DNA of 64,000 nucleotides from Desmonostoc geniculatum HA4340-LM1 (GTDB taxonomy: Bacteria; Cyanobacteriota; Cyanobacteriia; Cyanobacteriales; Nostocaceae), in NCBI GenBank assembly GCA_019359545.1, contig JAHHHB010000014.1, forward strand, positions 37,097 to 101,096, written 5' to 3'. Of the stretch, positions 44,160-51,880 are shown piece by piece (position 1 is the first letter of the stretch; each line of letters opens with the position of its first letter). Position numbers and translations under genes: made by a program. A model generated the notes under the pieces. The model was not told the DNA's origin. It did not search any database and saw only the letters and a list, made by a program, of their open reading frames with translations.

Positions 44160-44648
44160 TTATTGAACTCGAATCCTTCTATATTTTCGTTGCTGATTTC
44201 CAAAAAAATGGTTGATTAAACTACCTATAGACCATATGTATAACGAAGATGCTACCCTTCCATGTAAACCATCTTCGATTAGTTTTTCTATTTGATAACT
44301 CTTCTTAATGCCTGTTTTACAAAAGAAAGCAAAGTGTTCACAATTGTTTTCAAAAAGATTGTATTTGCCTTACCCTATAAAGCTTTTAGCCCTTTGAATA
44401 ACAATAGTTGGTGCATCATAAGGAATTCCAAGAACATCATAGTCTAAAGCATATACTTATTTTTTACCTTTCACATTGTTAGATGCAAATGTAACTAAAG
44501 AAGTCTGTTGAATAACAGGCTTAATTTTATTATTAAGACCTGTAAAATGTATAACTCTATCATTGCCACAATCGATACCGTGATGGGTAAAGGTAGGAAC
44601 AATAGGGTTACCACCCCAAATAAAAATATGATCTCCTGTAGCCATCAA
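44160..44648 (-). pseudogene. LRAT/NlpC-type (lecithin retinol acyltransferase-like) gene with two in-frame stops
   Basis: One uninterrupted phase runs for 163 codons but contains TAA at codon 64 (44457-44459) and codon 93 (44370-44372). Before the first stop, MMATGDHIFIWGGNPIVPTF followed by THHGIDCGNDRVIHFTG is the N-terminal LRAT motif with the catalytic histidine pair. After the second stop, NLFENNCEHFAFFCKTG holds the nucleophile cysteine (NCEHF). Between the stops lies YALDYDVLGIPYDAPTIVIQ. Each stop differs by one base from a sense codon. The C-terminus LYIWSIGSLINHFFG is hydrophobic, as in membrane-attached relatives. LRAT-like proteins are lipid acyltransferases or thiol hydrolases. 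A recently killed gene. Confidence 0.85.
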
Positions 44649-44845
44649 TAAATCTTTAGCTAGCTGGTTAATATTTATATTATTCCCAAAAATTAGATAG
44701 AGTTAACACTTAAATTCTGAAACAGTGTAGGTAAAATTTTCACAAGTTTATAAAACTATACATCTTATTCTGTAATCTTTAATTTATCTGGCAAAAGATA
44801 AATTGCTCTAGTAATTAAAGTTAAGGCACTGATAATTAGAGAGGA

Positions 44846-45070
44846 TTACGCAAACCGAAAGGAAACGTTTGCAGTCAAAGGCTCTGGTAGTGATTTTCCT
44901 TGTGCTTGGTAATCTTCAATCAAAAGTTTTAGCACTTCTTCACCATTATTGAGAGCATCAGCGTAGGTATCTCCGTGAGTGTGTGCATAAGGGCCAAACT
45001 CAGGTAGGCTGACAATGTACTTTTTATCTTCCACCGACCACTGAATTATAATACTATATTGCAGTTTCAT
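44846..45070 (-). CDS. HicB-like antitoxin-type protein
   Basis: 74 residues. YSIIIQWSVEDKKYIVSLPE followed by FGPYAHTHGDTYADALNNGEEVLKLLIEDYQAQGKSLPEP matches the HicB partial RNase H fold (type II toxin-antitoxin). No C-terminal DNA-binding domain and no hicA toxin gene are present. Its ATG overlaps the pgsA stop by four bases (ATGA), so it is translated with pgsA. Solitary HicB proteins are common in cyanobacteria; the role is unknown. Confidence 0.85.
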   Translation of the reverse strand: MKLQYSIIIQWSVEDKKYIVSLPEFGPYAHTHGDTYADALNNGEEVLKLLIEDYQAQGKSLPEPLTANVSFRFA

Positions 45071-45588
45071 TCCTCTTCAGTGCTAGCTTTTTGTGGCAAT
45101 AGATAAATACCGCCAGATATTAATGTCAAAGCAACAGAAATCCAAAAGGCAATCAAAGATGCAATTTTCCAGGCTTCAGGTAGTGGCGCAATTAAAAGTG
45201 CGATCGCCACTATTTGACTAACAGTTTTGAGTTTACCCCAAATATTCGCCCCGGTAATTGTCGTTTGATTTACCCGCCAACCAGCGATCGCTAATTCCCG
45301 CGCTAAAATCAAAAACACTCCCCAAGCTGGCACTTTTCCCAGTTCAATCAACACCATTAACGGCGCAAGGACTAAAAATTTATCCACCAAGGGATCGAGA
45401 AACTTACCTAAATCACTGACTTGGTTGAGTTTCCGCGCTAAGTAACCATCTAACCAATCAGTCAATGCGGCGACAAGAAAAATCGCCAAACATATCCACC
45501 TAGCCTGAGAGGTAGGGTTGTACAAACCGTATAGCAAAAATGGTACACCCAGAAGACGAGAAAAAGTAATCCAGTTAGGTAGAGTCAT
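45067..45588 (-). CDS. pgsA: CDP-diacylglycerol--glycerol-3-phosphate 3-phosphatidyltransferase
   Basis: 173 residues from MTLPNWITFSR. The CDP-alcohol phosphotransferase signature D-G-x2-A-R-x8-G-x3-D-x3-D is seen in DWLDGYLARKLNQVSDLGKF followed by LDPLVDKF. Four or more hydrophobic helices. It makes phosphatidylglycerophosphate, the precursor of phosphatidylglycerol, essential in thylakoid membranes. A longer frame starting upstream overlaps the Uma2 gene and is rejected. It lies between a Uma2 gene (20 bases upstream) and hicB (overlapping). Confidence 0.94.
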   Translation of the reverse strand: MTLPNWITFSRLLGVPFLLYGLYNPTSQARWICLAIFLVAALTDWLDGYLARKLNQVSDLGKFLDPLVDKFLVLAPLMVLIELGKVPAWGVFLILARELAIAGWRVNQTTITGANIWGKLKTVSQIVAIALLIAPLPEAWKIASLIAFWISVALTLISGGIYLLPQKASTEEE

Positions 45589-45608
45589 GATTTGGGTTGA
45601 GGAATTAT

Positions 45609-46067
45609 CTATAATTTTAACCAAGCAAATAATTGCCCTAATGTCAAATGTAAATCACTGACTAAATCGGGTACTGGCAATATATCTTGTTCGTTTTCTA
45701 AATATATTACTTGCTGGCGAGGCGGATAAACTAAAACACAATATTCCTCTGGATCGATTAACCAACCTAAGCTAGTACCATGATTTAAACAATGTAAAAG
45801 ATTTTTGGTGACTTTGGCTGTACTTTGTTCAGGAAATAAAATTTCAATTGTCCAATCTGGATATGTATTAAACGCATTGGCAATATTGCCTTTGTCATCT
45901 ACAGGAATTCTTGGCCACGCAAATACTGCAACATCTGGTACAGTGGAACGTCCACCAAAGGTACAGCGTAATTCTGGAAAAGCTAGGGCGATTTTTATGG
46001 GTTCCGCTACATGATTAATTGCATTAGTTAATTGCAACTGGAGTCTACTATGTTTACCTTGAGGCAT
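45609..46067 (-). CDS. Uma2 family protein, 5' end replaced by a dispersed repeat
   Basis: 152 residues if started at ATG 46067 (MPQGKHSRLQLQL). D in STVPDVAVFAWPR and E in YPDWTIEILFPEQSTAKV are the PD-(D/E)xK core. Homologues carry about 25-30 more residues before the EIDG-type strand; here IDGEILQKSMPQ is still readable upstream, but the sequence then becomes the repeat GGGCGGGCAAGATGCCCACC at 46100-46131, with no ATG. The gene is therefore probably 5'-truncated, although the catalytic core remains. It precedes pgsA by 20 bases on the same strand. Confidence 0.75.
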   Translation of the reverse strand: MPQGKHSRLQLQLTNAINHVAEPIKIALAFPELRCTFGGRSTVPDVAVFAWPRIPVDDKGNIANAFNTYPDWTIEILFPEQSTAKVTKNLLHCLNHGTSLGWLIDPEEYCVLVYPPRQQVIYLENEQDILPVPDLVSDLHLTLGQLFAWLKL

Positions 46068-46099
46068 AGATTTTTGCAGGATTTCACCATCAATACTAG

Positions 46100-46131
46100 G
46101 GCGGGCAAGATGCCCACCCCACAAGAGTTTA
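46100..46131. repeat. Dispersed repeat GGGCGGGCAAGATGCCCACC, second copy
   Basis: Same as 12306-12338, through CCCACAAGAGTTT, with an internal 9-bp stem. Located at the broken 5' end of the Uma2 gene. Confidence 0.8.
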
Positions 46132-46294
46132 ATTTAATCTGATTATGCAATTTAGATGTTTTTTAGCTTACTCCTAACCAAAAGGATTTCTCTCAAGTTC
46201 CCGATTTGGTGCTGGAAGATTGGACACAGTAAAAGGTGTGTGAGTATCATTTGCATGGCATGATCTGTATTTTGAGATCATCCAAACAATACTT

Positions 46295-47710
46295 ATGACT
46301 GACAATATAGATTTTCGCATTGAACGGGATTCAATGGGCGATCGTCAAATTGCTAGTAGCGTTTATTACGGTATTCAAACACTACGGGCAATCGAAAACT
46401 TCCCCATCAGCGGCATCAAGCCTTTACCTACTTACGTAGATGCTTGTTTATTAATTAAAAAAGCTACGGCAATTGTGAATGGAGAACTCAGTTGCATTCC
46501 CGAAGATATTAGTCAGGCGATAGTGCAAGCAACTGATGAAATTTTAGCCGGGAAGTTGCGCGAACAATTTGTTGTGGATGTTTATCAAGCGGGTGCTGGA
46601 ACTTCCCACCACATGAATGTCAACGAAGTTCTGGCAAATCGCGCCTTAGAAATTCTTGGTGAGGAAAAAGGCAATTATAAACGTGTTAGTCCCAATGACC
46701 ACGTTAACTATGGGCAGTCTACCAATGATGTGATTCCGACGGCAATTAGAATTGGTGGCTTATTGGCACTTTCTCATACATTACACCCAGCTTTAGAAGA
46801 GGCGATCGCCTCCTTAGAAAACAAAGCTGGAGAATTTCAAGATATCGTCAAATCCGGCAGAACTCACCTACAAGACGCTGTACCTGTGCGTTTGGGTGAA
46901 AATTTTCGGGCTTGGGCGCAAATTCTCACAGAACACCAAAATCGAATTTACACCGCCTCCGGGGATTTGATGGTGTTGGGTTTGGGAGGTAGTGCAGCGG
47001 GAACGGGATTAAATACTCATCCTTTGTATCGCGCCCGTGTTGTGGAAGTTCTCTCCGAATTGATTGACACTCCATTAGAACCTGCACCGCATCTCATGGC
47101 AGCTATGCAGAGTATGGCACCATTTGTCAATGTTTCCGGTGCTTTGCGTAACTTAGCCCAGGATTTAGCCAAAATATCTCATGACTTGCGGTTGATGGAT
47201 TCGGGGCCAAAAACTGGTTTGAAAGAAATTCAACTGCCCCCAGTGCAACCAGGTTCCTCAATTATGCCAGGGAAATATAACCCAGTGATGGCAGAGATGA
47301 CATCAATGGTATGTTTTCAGGTGATGGGTTATGACAATGCGATCGCCTTCGCCGCCCAAGCCGGACAATTAGAATTGAACGTCATGATGCCGCTAATTGC
47401 CTATAACCTAATTCACAGCATCGAAATTCTGGGTAATACCATCGCCGCACTCACCAAACGTTGCATCCAGGGAATTACAGCCAACAAAGAACGTTGTCTA
47501 GCATACGCCGAAGGCAGTTTAGCTTTAGTAACCGCACTTAACACCCACATCGGTTATTTAAATGCCGCAGCTGTCGCCAAAGAATCTTTAGAAACTGGTA
47601 AATCCCTACGGCAAATCGTCCTAGAACGAGGATTGATGAGTGAAACAGACTTAGCCACAGTATTAGATTTAGAACAAATGAGTGCTATCTTACCCATTAA
47701 GACAGAATAA
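46295..47710 (+). CDS. aspA: Aspartate ammonia-lyase
   Basis: 471 residues, class II fumarase/aspartase superfamily. FRIERDSMGDRQIASSVYYG then IQTLRAIENFPISG is the aspartase opening. YGQSTNDVIPTAIRI and GRTHLQDAVPVRLG follow, and the mobile signature loop GSSIMPGKYNPVMAEM contains the catalytic serine. The IQTLRAxENF stretch favours aspartase over fumarase. It deaminates L-aspartate to fumarate and ammonia. This is relevant to nitrogen economy in a probable diazotroph, where cyanophycin breakdown yields aspartate. Confidence 0.9.
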   Translation: MTDNIDFRIERDSMGDRQIASSVYYGIQTLRAIENFPISGIKPLPTYVDACLLIKKATAIVNGELSCIPEDISQAIVQATDEILAGKLREQFVVDVYQAGAGTSHHMNVNEVLANRALEILGEEKGNYKRVSPNDHVNYGQSTNDVIPTAIRIGGLLALSHTLHPALEEAIASLENKAGEFQDIVKSGRTHLQDAVPVRLGENFRAWAQILTEHQNRIYTASGDLMVLGLGGSAAGTGLNTHPLYRARVVEVLSELIDTPLEPAPHLMAAMQSMAPFVNVSGALRNLAQDLAKISHDLRLMDSGPKTGLKEIQLPPVQPGSSIMPGKYNPVMAEMTSMVCFQVMGYDNAIAFAAQAGQLELNVMMPLIAYNLIHSIEILGNTIAALTKRCIQGITANKERCLAYAEGSLALVTALNTHIGYLNAAAVAKESLETGKSLRQIVLERGLMSETDLATVLDLEQMSAILPIKTE

Positions 47711-47723
47711 TAGGGTATTGGGA

Positions 47724-47853
47724 ATGGGGCACGGGGAAGTGTGGGAGGTGTGGGAGGATAGGAAGAAATCTTTCCCCCCACACTCCCCACACTCTCCACA
47801 CTCCCCACACTCCCCCCAATCCCCAGTTCCCAGTCCCCAGTCCCCAGTCCCTA
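47724..47853. repeat. Inverted GTGTGGGAG / CCCCACACT array
   Basis: GTGTGGGAGGTGTGGGAGG is followed by repeats of CACACTCCC (nine-base units) and CCCCAGT heptamers. It fills the gap between aspA and the DUF362 gene. Confidence 0.85.
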
Positions 47854-47860
47854 TCTACAT

Positions 47861-48832
47861 ATGCAAACTCAAAAACCATCCGTCAGCCTCATCCGGACTA
47901 CTTCCTACGAACAAGAGACTTTACGGGAATCTTTAGTGACACTGCTGGAACCTTTTGGAGGAATGGCAGCATTTGTGAAAAAAGGCGATCGCGTTTTACT
48001 CAAACCCAATCTACTCACAGGTGCGCGTCCTGGTAAAGAGTGTATCACCCGTGCGGAACTAGTTTACGCAGTTGCCCAAATGGTAATTGAAGTCGGCGGT
48101 AAGCCATTTTTGGGTGATAGTCCAGCTTTTGGCAGCGCCAAGGGAGTAGCCGTGGCAAATGGCTATCTGCCTATTTTAGAAGAACTTAACGTTCCCATTA
48201 TCGATTTTCACGGTCAGCGTTACCAAACCGTCAGCGAAAATTTTAACCACCTGCGGCTGTCTAAAGAAGCGATGGAAGCAGATGTGGTGATTAACCTACC
48301 CAAAGTCAAATCCCATGCCCAGTTAACGTTAACGCTGGGCGTAAAAAACTTGTTTGGTTGCGTCCCTGGTAAAATGAAAGCTTGGTGGCACATGGAAGCC
48401 GGCAAAGACGCCAACAGATTTGCCCAAATGTTAGTAGAAACAGCCAGGGCGATTAACCCCAACTTAACCATATTAGATGGCATCATCGGTCATGAAGGTA
48501 ACGGCCCTAGTAACGGTGAACCTCGCCAATTAGGCATTTTAGCAGCTGCATCAGATATATTTGCCTTAGATCGAGCAATGGTGGAAATCCTCAACGTTCC
48601 TCCTGAACAAGTGCCCACAGTTGCAGCTTCCCAAAGATTAGGAGTTTGTCCAGAACTTGCTGCTATAGAGTTTCCAAATTTAAATCCTGACTTATTAAAA
48701 ATAGAAGATTGGCGGTTACCAGACAAATTAATGCCCATCGATTTTGGTATGCCGCGCGTCATTAAATCTACGTTTAAGCATCTTTACACCCGATTTATCA
48801 AGGAACCAATGAGTGTTTACGCAAGGAATTAG
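47861..48832 (+). CDS. DUF362 domain-containing protein
   Basis: 323 residues. VKKGDRVLLKPNLLTGARPG, DVVINLPKVKSHAQLTLTLG and VKNLFGCVPGKMKAWWHMEA are typical of the DUF362 family. FLGDSPAFGSAKGV and LDGIIGHEGNGPSNGEPRQL are also conserved. Many relatives carry an added 4Fe-4S ferredoxin domain; this one does not. Function is unknown in cyanobacteria. ATG at 47861 follows the heptamer array directly, with no obvious ribosome binding site. Confidence 0.88.
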   Translation: MQTQKPSVSLIRTTSYEQETLRESLVTLLEPFGGMAAFVKKGDRVLLKPNLLTGARPGKECITRAELVYAVAQMVIEVGGKPFLGDSPAFGSAKGVAVANGYLPILEELNVPIIDFHGQRYQTVSENFNHLRLSKEAMEADVVINLPKVKSHAQLTLTLGVKNLFGCVPGKMKAWWHMEAGKDANRFAQMLVETARAINPNLTILDGIIGHEGNGPSNGEPRQLGILAAASDIFALDRAMVEILNVPPEQVPTVAASQRLGVCPELAAIEFPNLNPDLLKIEDWRLPDKLMPIDFGMPRVIKSTFKHLYTRFIKEPMSVYARN

Positions 48833-49502
48833 CGAGTAGGGACGAGTACCGCTACGCGGAAGTCAAAAGTCAAAAGATTGATATATCAAGGCTTGTGCCT
48901 GTTTGAAATGGTACGTTTATTTCCGCTGCGTTGTACTAGTACAGCACGGCGGAAATAAAGCAACCATTTGAAATGTCTCAAACCCTTATGAACAGTTAAT
49001 TACGAATTACGTTAGTGCAGCATTAGCGACGCAGGAGCGTCATTACGAATTACGAATTCCGCCTTGCGGTACTAGGTAGATGGAGAGATAAGGGGAATAA
49101 CCAATGCCCTATGCCCAATTCCCAATTCCAATTTAAAAATGCAAACTTCGTTACAGCAATTTCATTTATCAGCAAAGTAATCTGTAATTACCCTCCGATT
49201 GCTTAACCAAACCGTCCTAGTTACTATAGTGGCGGTTTTTTTAAACCAGAATTCAGAATTCAGAATTCAGAATTCAGCAATCTTTTTAGTGGGGGATTTA
49301 GACCCGCCACTACGAAAGTTGACCACCAAATTTTGAATTTGGTGTGGTGTTTCACCACTTATTCAGACGCCAGTCATACAGAAAACATTGCTGAATTCTG
49401 ACGACTGACGCCTCTATTCTGTTCGATAAACATCATAACTAAGTGATTCTGAATTCTGAATTCTGTTAGCGCAGCGGGGCGTAGCCCATTCTGACTTCTT
49501 CT
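48833..49502. repeat. Repeat-dense intergenic region
   Basis: Contains the family C MITE-like element (48936-49075) with an inverted partial copy beside it (48902-48939), AATTCAG heptamers (49249-49277), an AATTTGGTGTGGTG repeat (49335) and AATTCTG plus the GCAGCGGGGCGTAGCCCATT repeat (49447-49493). No gene recognised. Confidence 0.75.
48936..49075. mobile_element. 140-bp MITE-like element, family C, copy 2
   Basis: Starts CTAGTACAGCACGGCGGAAA; read from the right it starts CTAGTACCGCAAGGCGGAAT. Same length as copy 1 at 13268-13407 and nearly identical inside. To its left, 48902-48939 holds an inverted partial copy, making a palindrome centred on GTACTAGTAC. Confidence 0.85.
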
Positions 49503-50909
49503 TCAATTGTATTTAATCCGTGCATCCAAACCATAGGAGCGGAGCATTTTCGTTATCCTTTCTGCTTCTTTGCGATCGCTAAATCCTCCAGCATTCACAT
49601 AATCCCCCAGATTCGATTTCTCTGCCACAGCATAAGGTATATATTGTTGCACCTTAGCAAGAGTATCATTACTAAAAATTGGTACGATAACTGTATACCG
49701 ATTGTTACCAGCTAAGATGTTACCGTTAGTTTCAGGTAATAAATAACCATTAGTAACAGGTGCTACATAGCGACTTGTCTCAATATAATTACTGGCAGTT
49801 GAGTTATTCAATCCTAATGCTTCCCAAGTTTGCCAATCTACATTTCCAGTAGCATTAATTCGAGAAGATTGCTGGAATGCAATCACAGATTCTCTGGTAT
49901 AATCACTGAAATAGCCATCAGAATTAGCATTAAAAAAGCCCAATTGCCACAAACGGTCTTGAACTAATCTCACATTATCTGAGCGATCGCCAACAGTGAG
50001 ATAATTTCTAGTTGGTTGTTGAGTAGGATATCCACTAGCTGAGGCTTGACGTACTGCTGCCAAGACTTGGGTATTGGCTGTGCCATTCACAGGTAGTCTA
50101 TAATCTTGTTGGAATTTGGCGATCGCTTCTCTGGTAATTGGGCCATTATTCCCAGTGGGATTAGCTTTAAAGTAGCCTAGTTGTCGTAAACGCTCTTGGA
50201 GTTCTCTGATTTGTTGAGTAGAGAGACTGCTCGATCTAGCTGGAGCTTGAGAATAACCTAGTAGTGCGTCCCAAGTTTGCCGACCGACAATTCCATTGGC
50301 AGATATACCGGCATTTCGCTGAAATGCAATCACAGCATCTTTCGTGACTCGCCCGAAATTTCCGGTAGGATTAGCATTAAAGTAACCCCGCTGCTTCAGA
50401 CGCTGTTGCAACTTAGTCACCGCTGCACCAGTGTTGCCTTGAGAAAGAGTAGGATATTCACCTACTGGTGATTGCGAATTTCGATTAACATTCCTACTAG
50501 AGGCTCTACTCTGACACGCTCTTTGCAACGCTCTTTGAGTACTAGGACCTATAAACCCAACCGCAGGTAGTTTATTAGCTTGCTGAAATTTGATTACAGC
50601 ATTCTGAGTTAAACTAGCGAACTTGCCTGTCACCGGGCCTTTAAAGTAGCCTAACTTTTTTAAACATCTTTGGCTATTGGCGACTTGTGAACCGTTGCTT
50701 CCTATTTTCTGAAGTGCTAAAACTTCCCCAGCAATACTGAGAATTCCCATAGTCAATGCTACAGACAAAAGACGCATCGCAGCAGGGCTAGGTAAATTTT
50801 TCCAATTCAAAAATTTTAAAATAACTGGCAGATGAACAACCTTGATATTTTCAGATGCCTCAAAGACTGAGGCAAGCTCGGTTAAAGAGCTATCTACCCC
50901 TGTTTTCAC
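49503..50909 (-). CDS. Peptidoglycan-binding protein with four PG_binding_1 repeats and SPOR-like tail
   Basis: 468 residues. After a hydrophobic segment near residues 42-64 (anchor or late signal peptide) come four repeats of the type LQQRLKQRGYFNANPTGNFG then DAVIAFQRNAGI, at about residues 75-130, 155-210, 225-280 and 305-360. The C-terminus (YAVAEKSNLGDYVNAGGFSD, RKEAERITKMLRSYGLDARI) resembles a SPOR domain, which binds glycan strands lacking stem peptides. No catalytic domain is seen. Probably an envelope or septum protein. Confidence 0.88.
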   Translation of the reverse strand: MKTGVDSSLTELASVFEASENIKVVHLPVILKFLNWKNLPSPAAMRLLSVALTMGILSIAGEVLALQKIGSNGSQVANSQRCLKKLGYFKGPVTGKFASLTQNAVIKFQQANKLPAVGFIGPSTQRALQRACQSRASSRNVNRNSQSPVGEYPTLSQGNTGAAVTKLQQRLKQRGYFNANPTGNFGRVTKDAVIAFQRNAGISANGIVGRQTWDALLGYSQAPARSSSLSTQQIRELQERLRQLGYFKANPTGNNGPITREAIAKFQQDYRLPVNGTANTQVLAAVRQASASGYPTQQPTRNYLTVGDRSDNVRLVQDRLWQLGFFNANSDGYFSDYTRESVIAFQQSSRINATGNVDWQTWEALGLNNSTASNYIETSRYVAPVTNGYLLPETNGNILAGNNRYTVIVPIFSNDTLAKVQQYIPYAVAEKSNLGDYVNAGGFSDRKEAERITKMLRSYGLDARIKYN

Positions 50910-50999
50910 TTGTTTTTTTCAAGTTATGGCCATACAAGATTATACCATTGACTCGGTGTAATATTTATTTTTTGTATGATTCTTTACAACTAGTTAACT

Positions 51000-51139
51000 T
51001 GGGGAGTGGGGAGTAGGGAGTGTGGGGAGTGTGGGGGGATGGGGGAGTGTGGGGAGAAAGAGAATTTATACTTCCCCCTCCTCCCACACCAGACACACCT
51101 CTTCCCCATGCCCAATGCCCAATGCCCAATGCCCAATAC
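51000..51139. repeat. Inverted GGGGAGT / ATGCCCA array
   Basis: GGGGAGTGGGGAGTAGGGAG and TGTGGGG units, then TCCTCCCACACC, then three ATGCCCA heptamers. It lies directly 3' of the SH3b gene and 5' of the peptidoglycan-binding gene. Confidence 0.85.
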
Positions 51140-51652
51140 CTATTGTTCATCAGTTTTTTCAGTATTACCTGCTTTGACCCAACCTTCTTGTCCGCTATCC
51201 TCCAAACGTATTTTTTGCCAAGCTTTATCTTCGCTTTCTTCCAAGACAATAATTTTCTGATTAAAACCAACGCCACCAATACGTTCACCGTCTAGATTTG
51301 GTTGTGCCCGCAAACTCAGGCCTTCAGCCCAACTAACACGCCCTCGGTAAGCTCCTGGTGGCAATGGTTTTGGGGATGGGGTAGCTTCAGGTGATTCAGT
51401 GGGGGTGGGAGTAGAAGTTGGGTTGGGAGATGATTTAGTCGTCGCCCCTGGTGTAGGGGTGGGTTTACCTCCAGCCTCGGTTGCTTTTGGAGCTTGGGCT
51501 TTCACTGAGGGGCTATCATTCGAGTAAATCGGTTTGGCAGGGGGTATGCCGGTACGATTCATGAAATAAAGTGCAACTGCAACACCGCCACCTATTAATA
51601 CAGCGATCGCTAAGAAAATCCCAAGTATATACTTTACTAAGCCAGACAACAT
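51140..51652 (-). CDS. Membrane-anchored SH3b domain protein
   Basis: 170 residues. N-terminal transmembrane helix YILGIFLAIAVLIGGGVAVA, then a Pro/Thr/Ser-rich linker (about residues 45-95), then one bacterial SH3 domain, RVSWAEGLSLRAQPNLDGER through GWVKAG. Such domains bind cell-wall peptides. Together with the neighbouring peptidoglycan-binding protein on the same strand it suggests an envelope function; partner unknown. Confidence 0.82.
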   Translation of the reverse strand: MLSGLVKYILGIFLAIAVLIGGGVAVALYFMNRTGIPPAKPIYSNDSPSVKAQAPKATEAGGKPTPTPGATTKSSPNPTSTPTPTESPEATPSPKPLPPGAYRGRVSWAEGLSLRAQPNLDGERIGGVGFNQKIIVLEESEDKAWQKIRLEDSGQEGWVKAGNTEKTDEQ

Positions 51653-51659
51653 AATTAAT

Positions 51660-51880
51660 ACCTGATTATCAAGGGGTCAATCAATTTTAGATTTTGGATT
51701 TTGGATTTTGGATTGTAAAGAGATTACAAAGGGACGTAGTGTAGTCTGTTCCAATCGATTATTCTAGCTGCCACTCTGTTATACCAATTTGGAAAATGAA
51801 TGCAACAGATGGATTCATAGAACCCTCTAACATAGAGAAATTCTCAATCCAAAATCTAAAATCTAAAATCCAAAATGGTA
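51660..51880. repeat. Two ATTTTGG arrays of opposite orientation
   Basis: TTTTAGATTTTGGATTTTGG at 51684-51714 and its complement AATCCAAAATCTAAAATCTA at 51847-51877, flanking a 130-base unique spacer between the ycf46 and SH3b genes. Confidence 0.8.
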
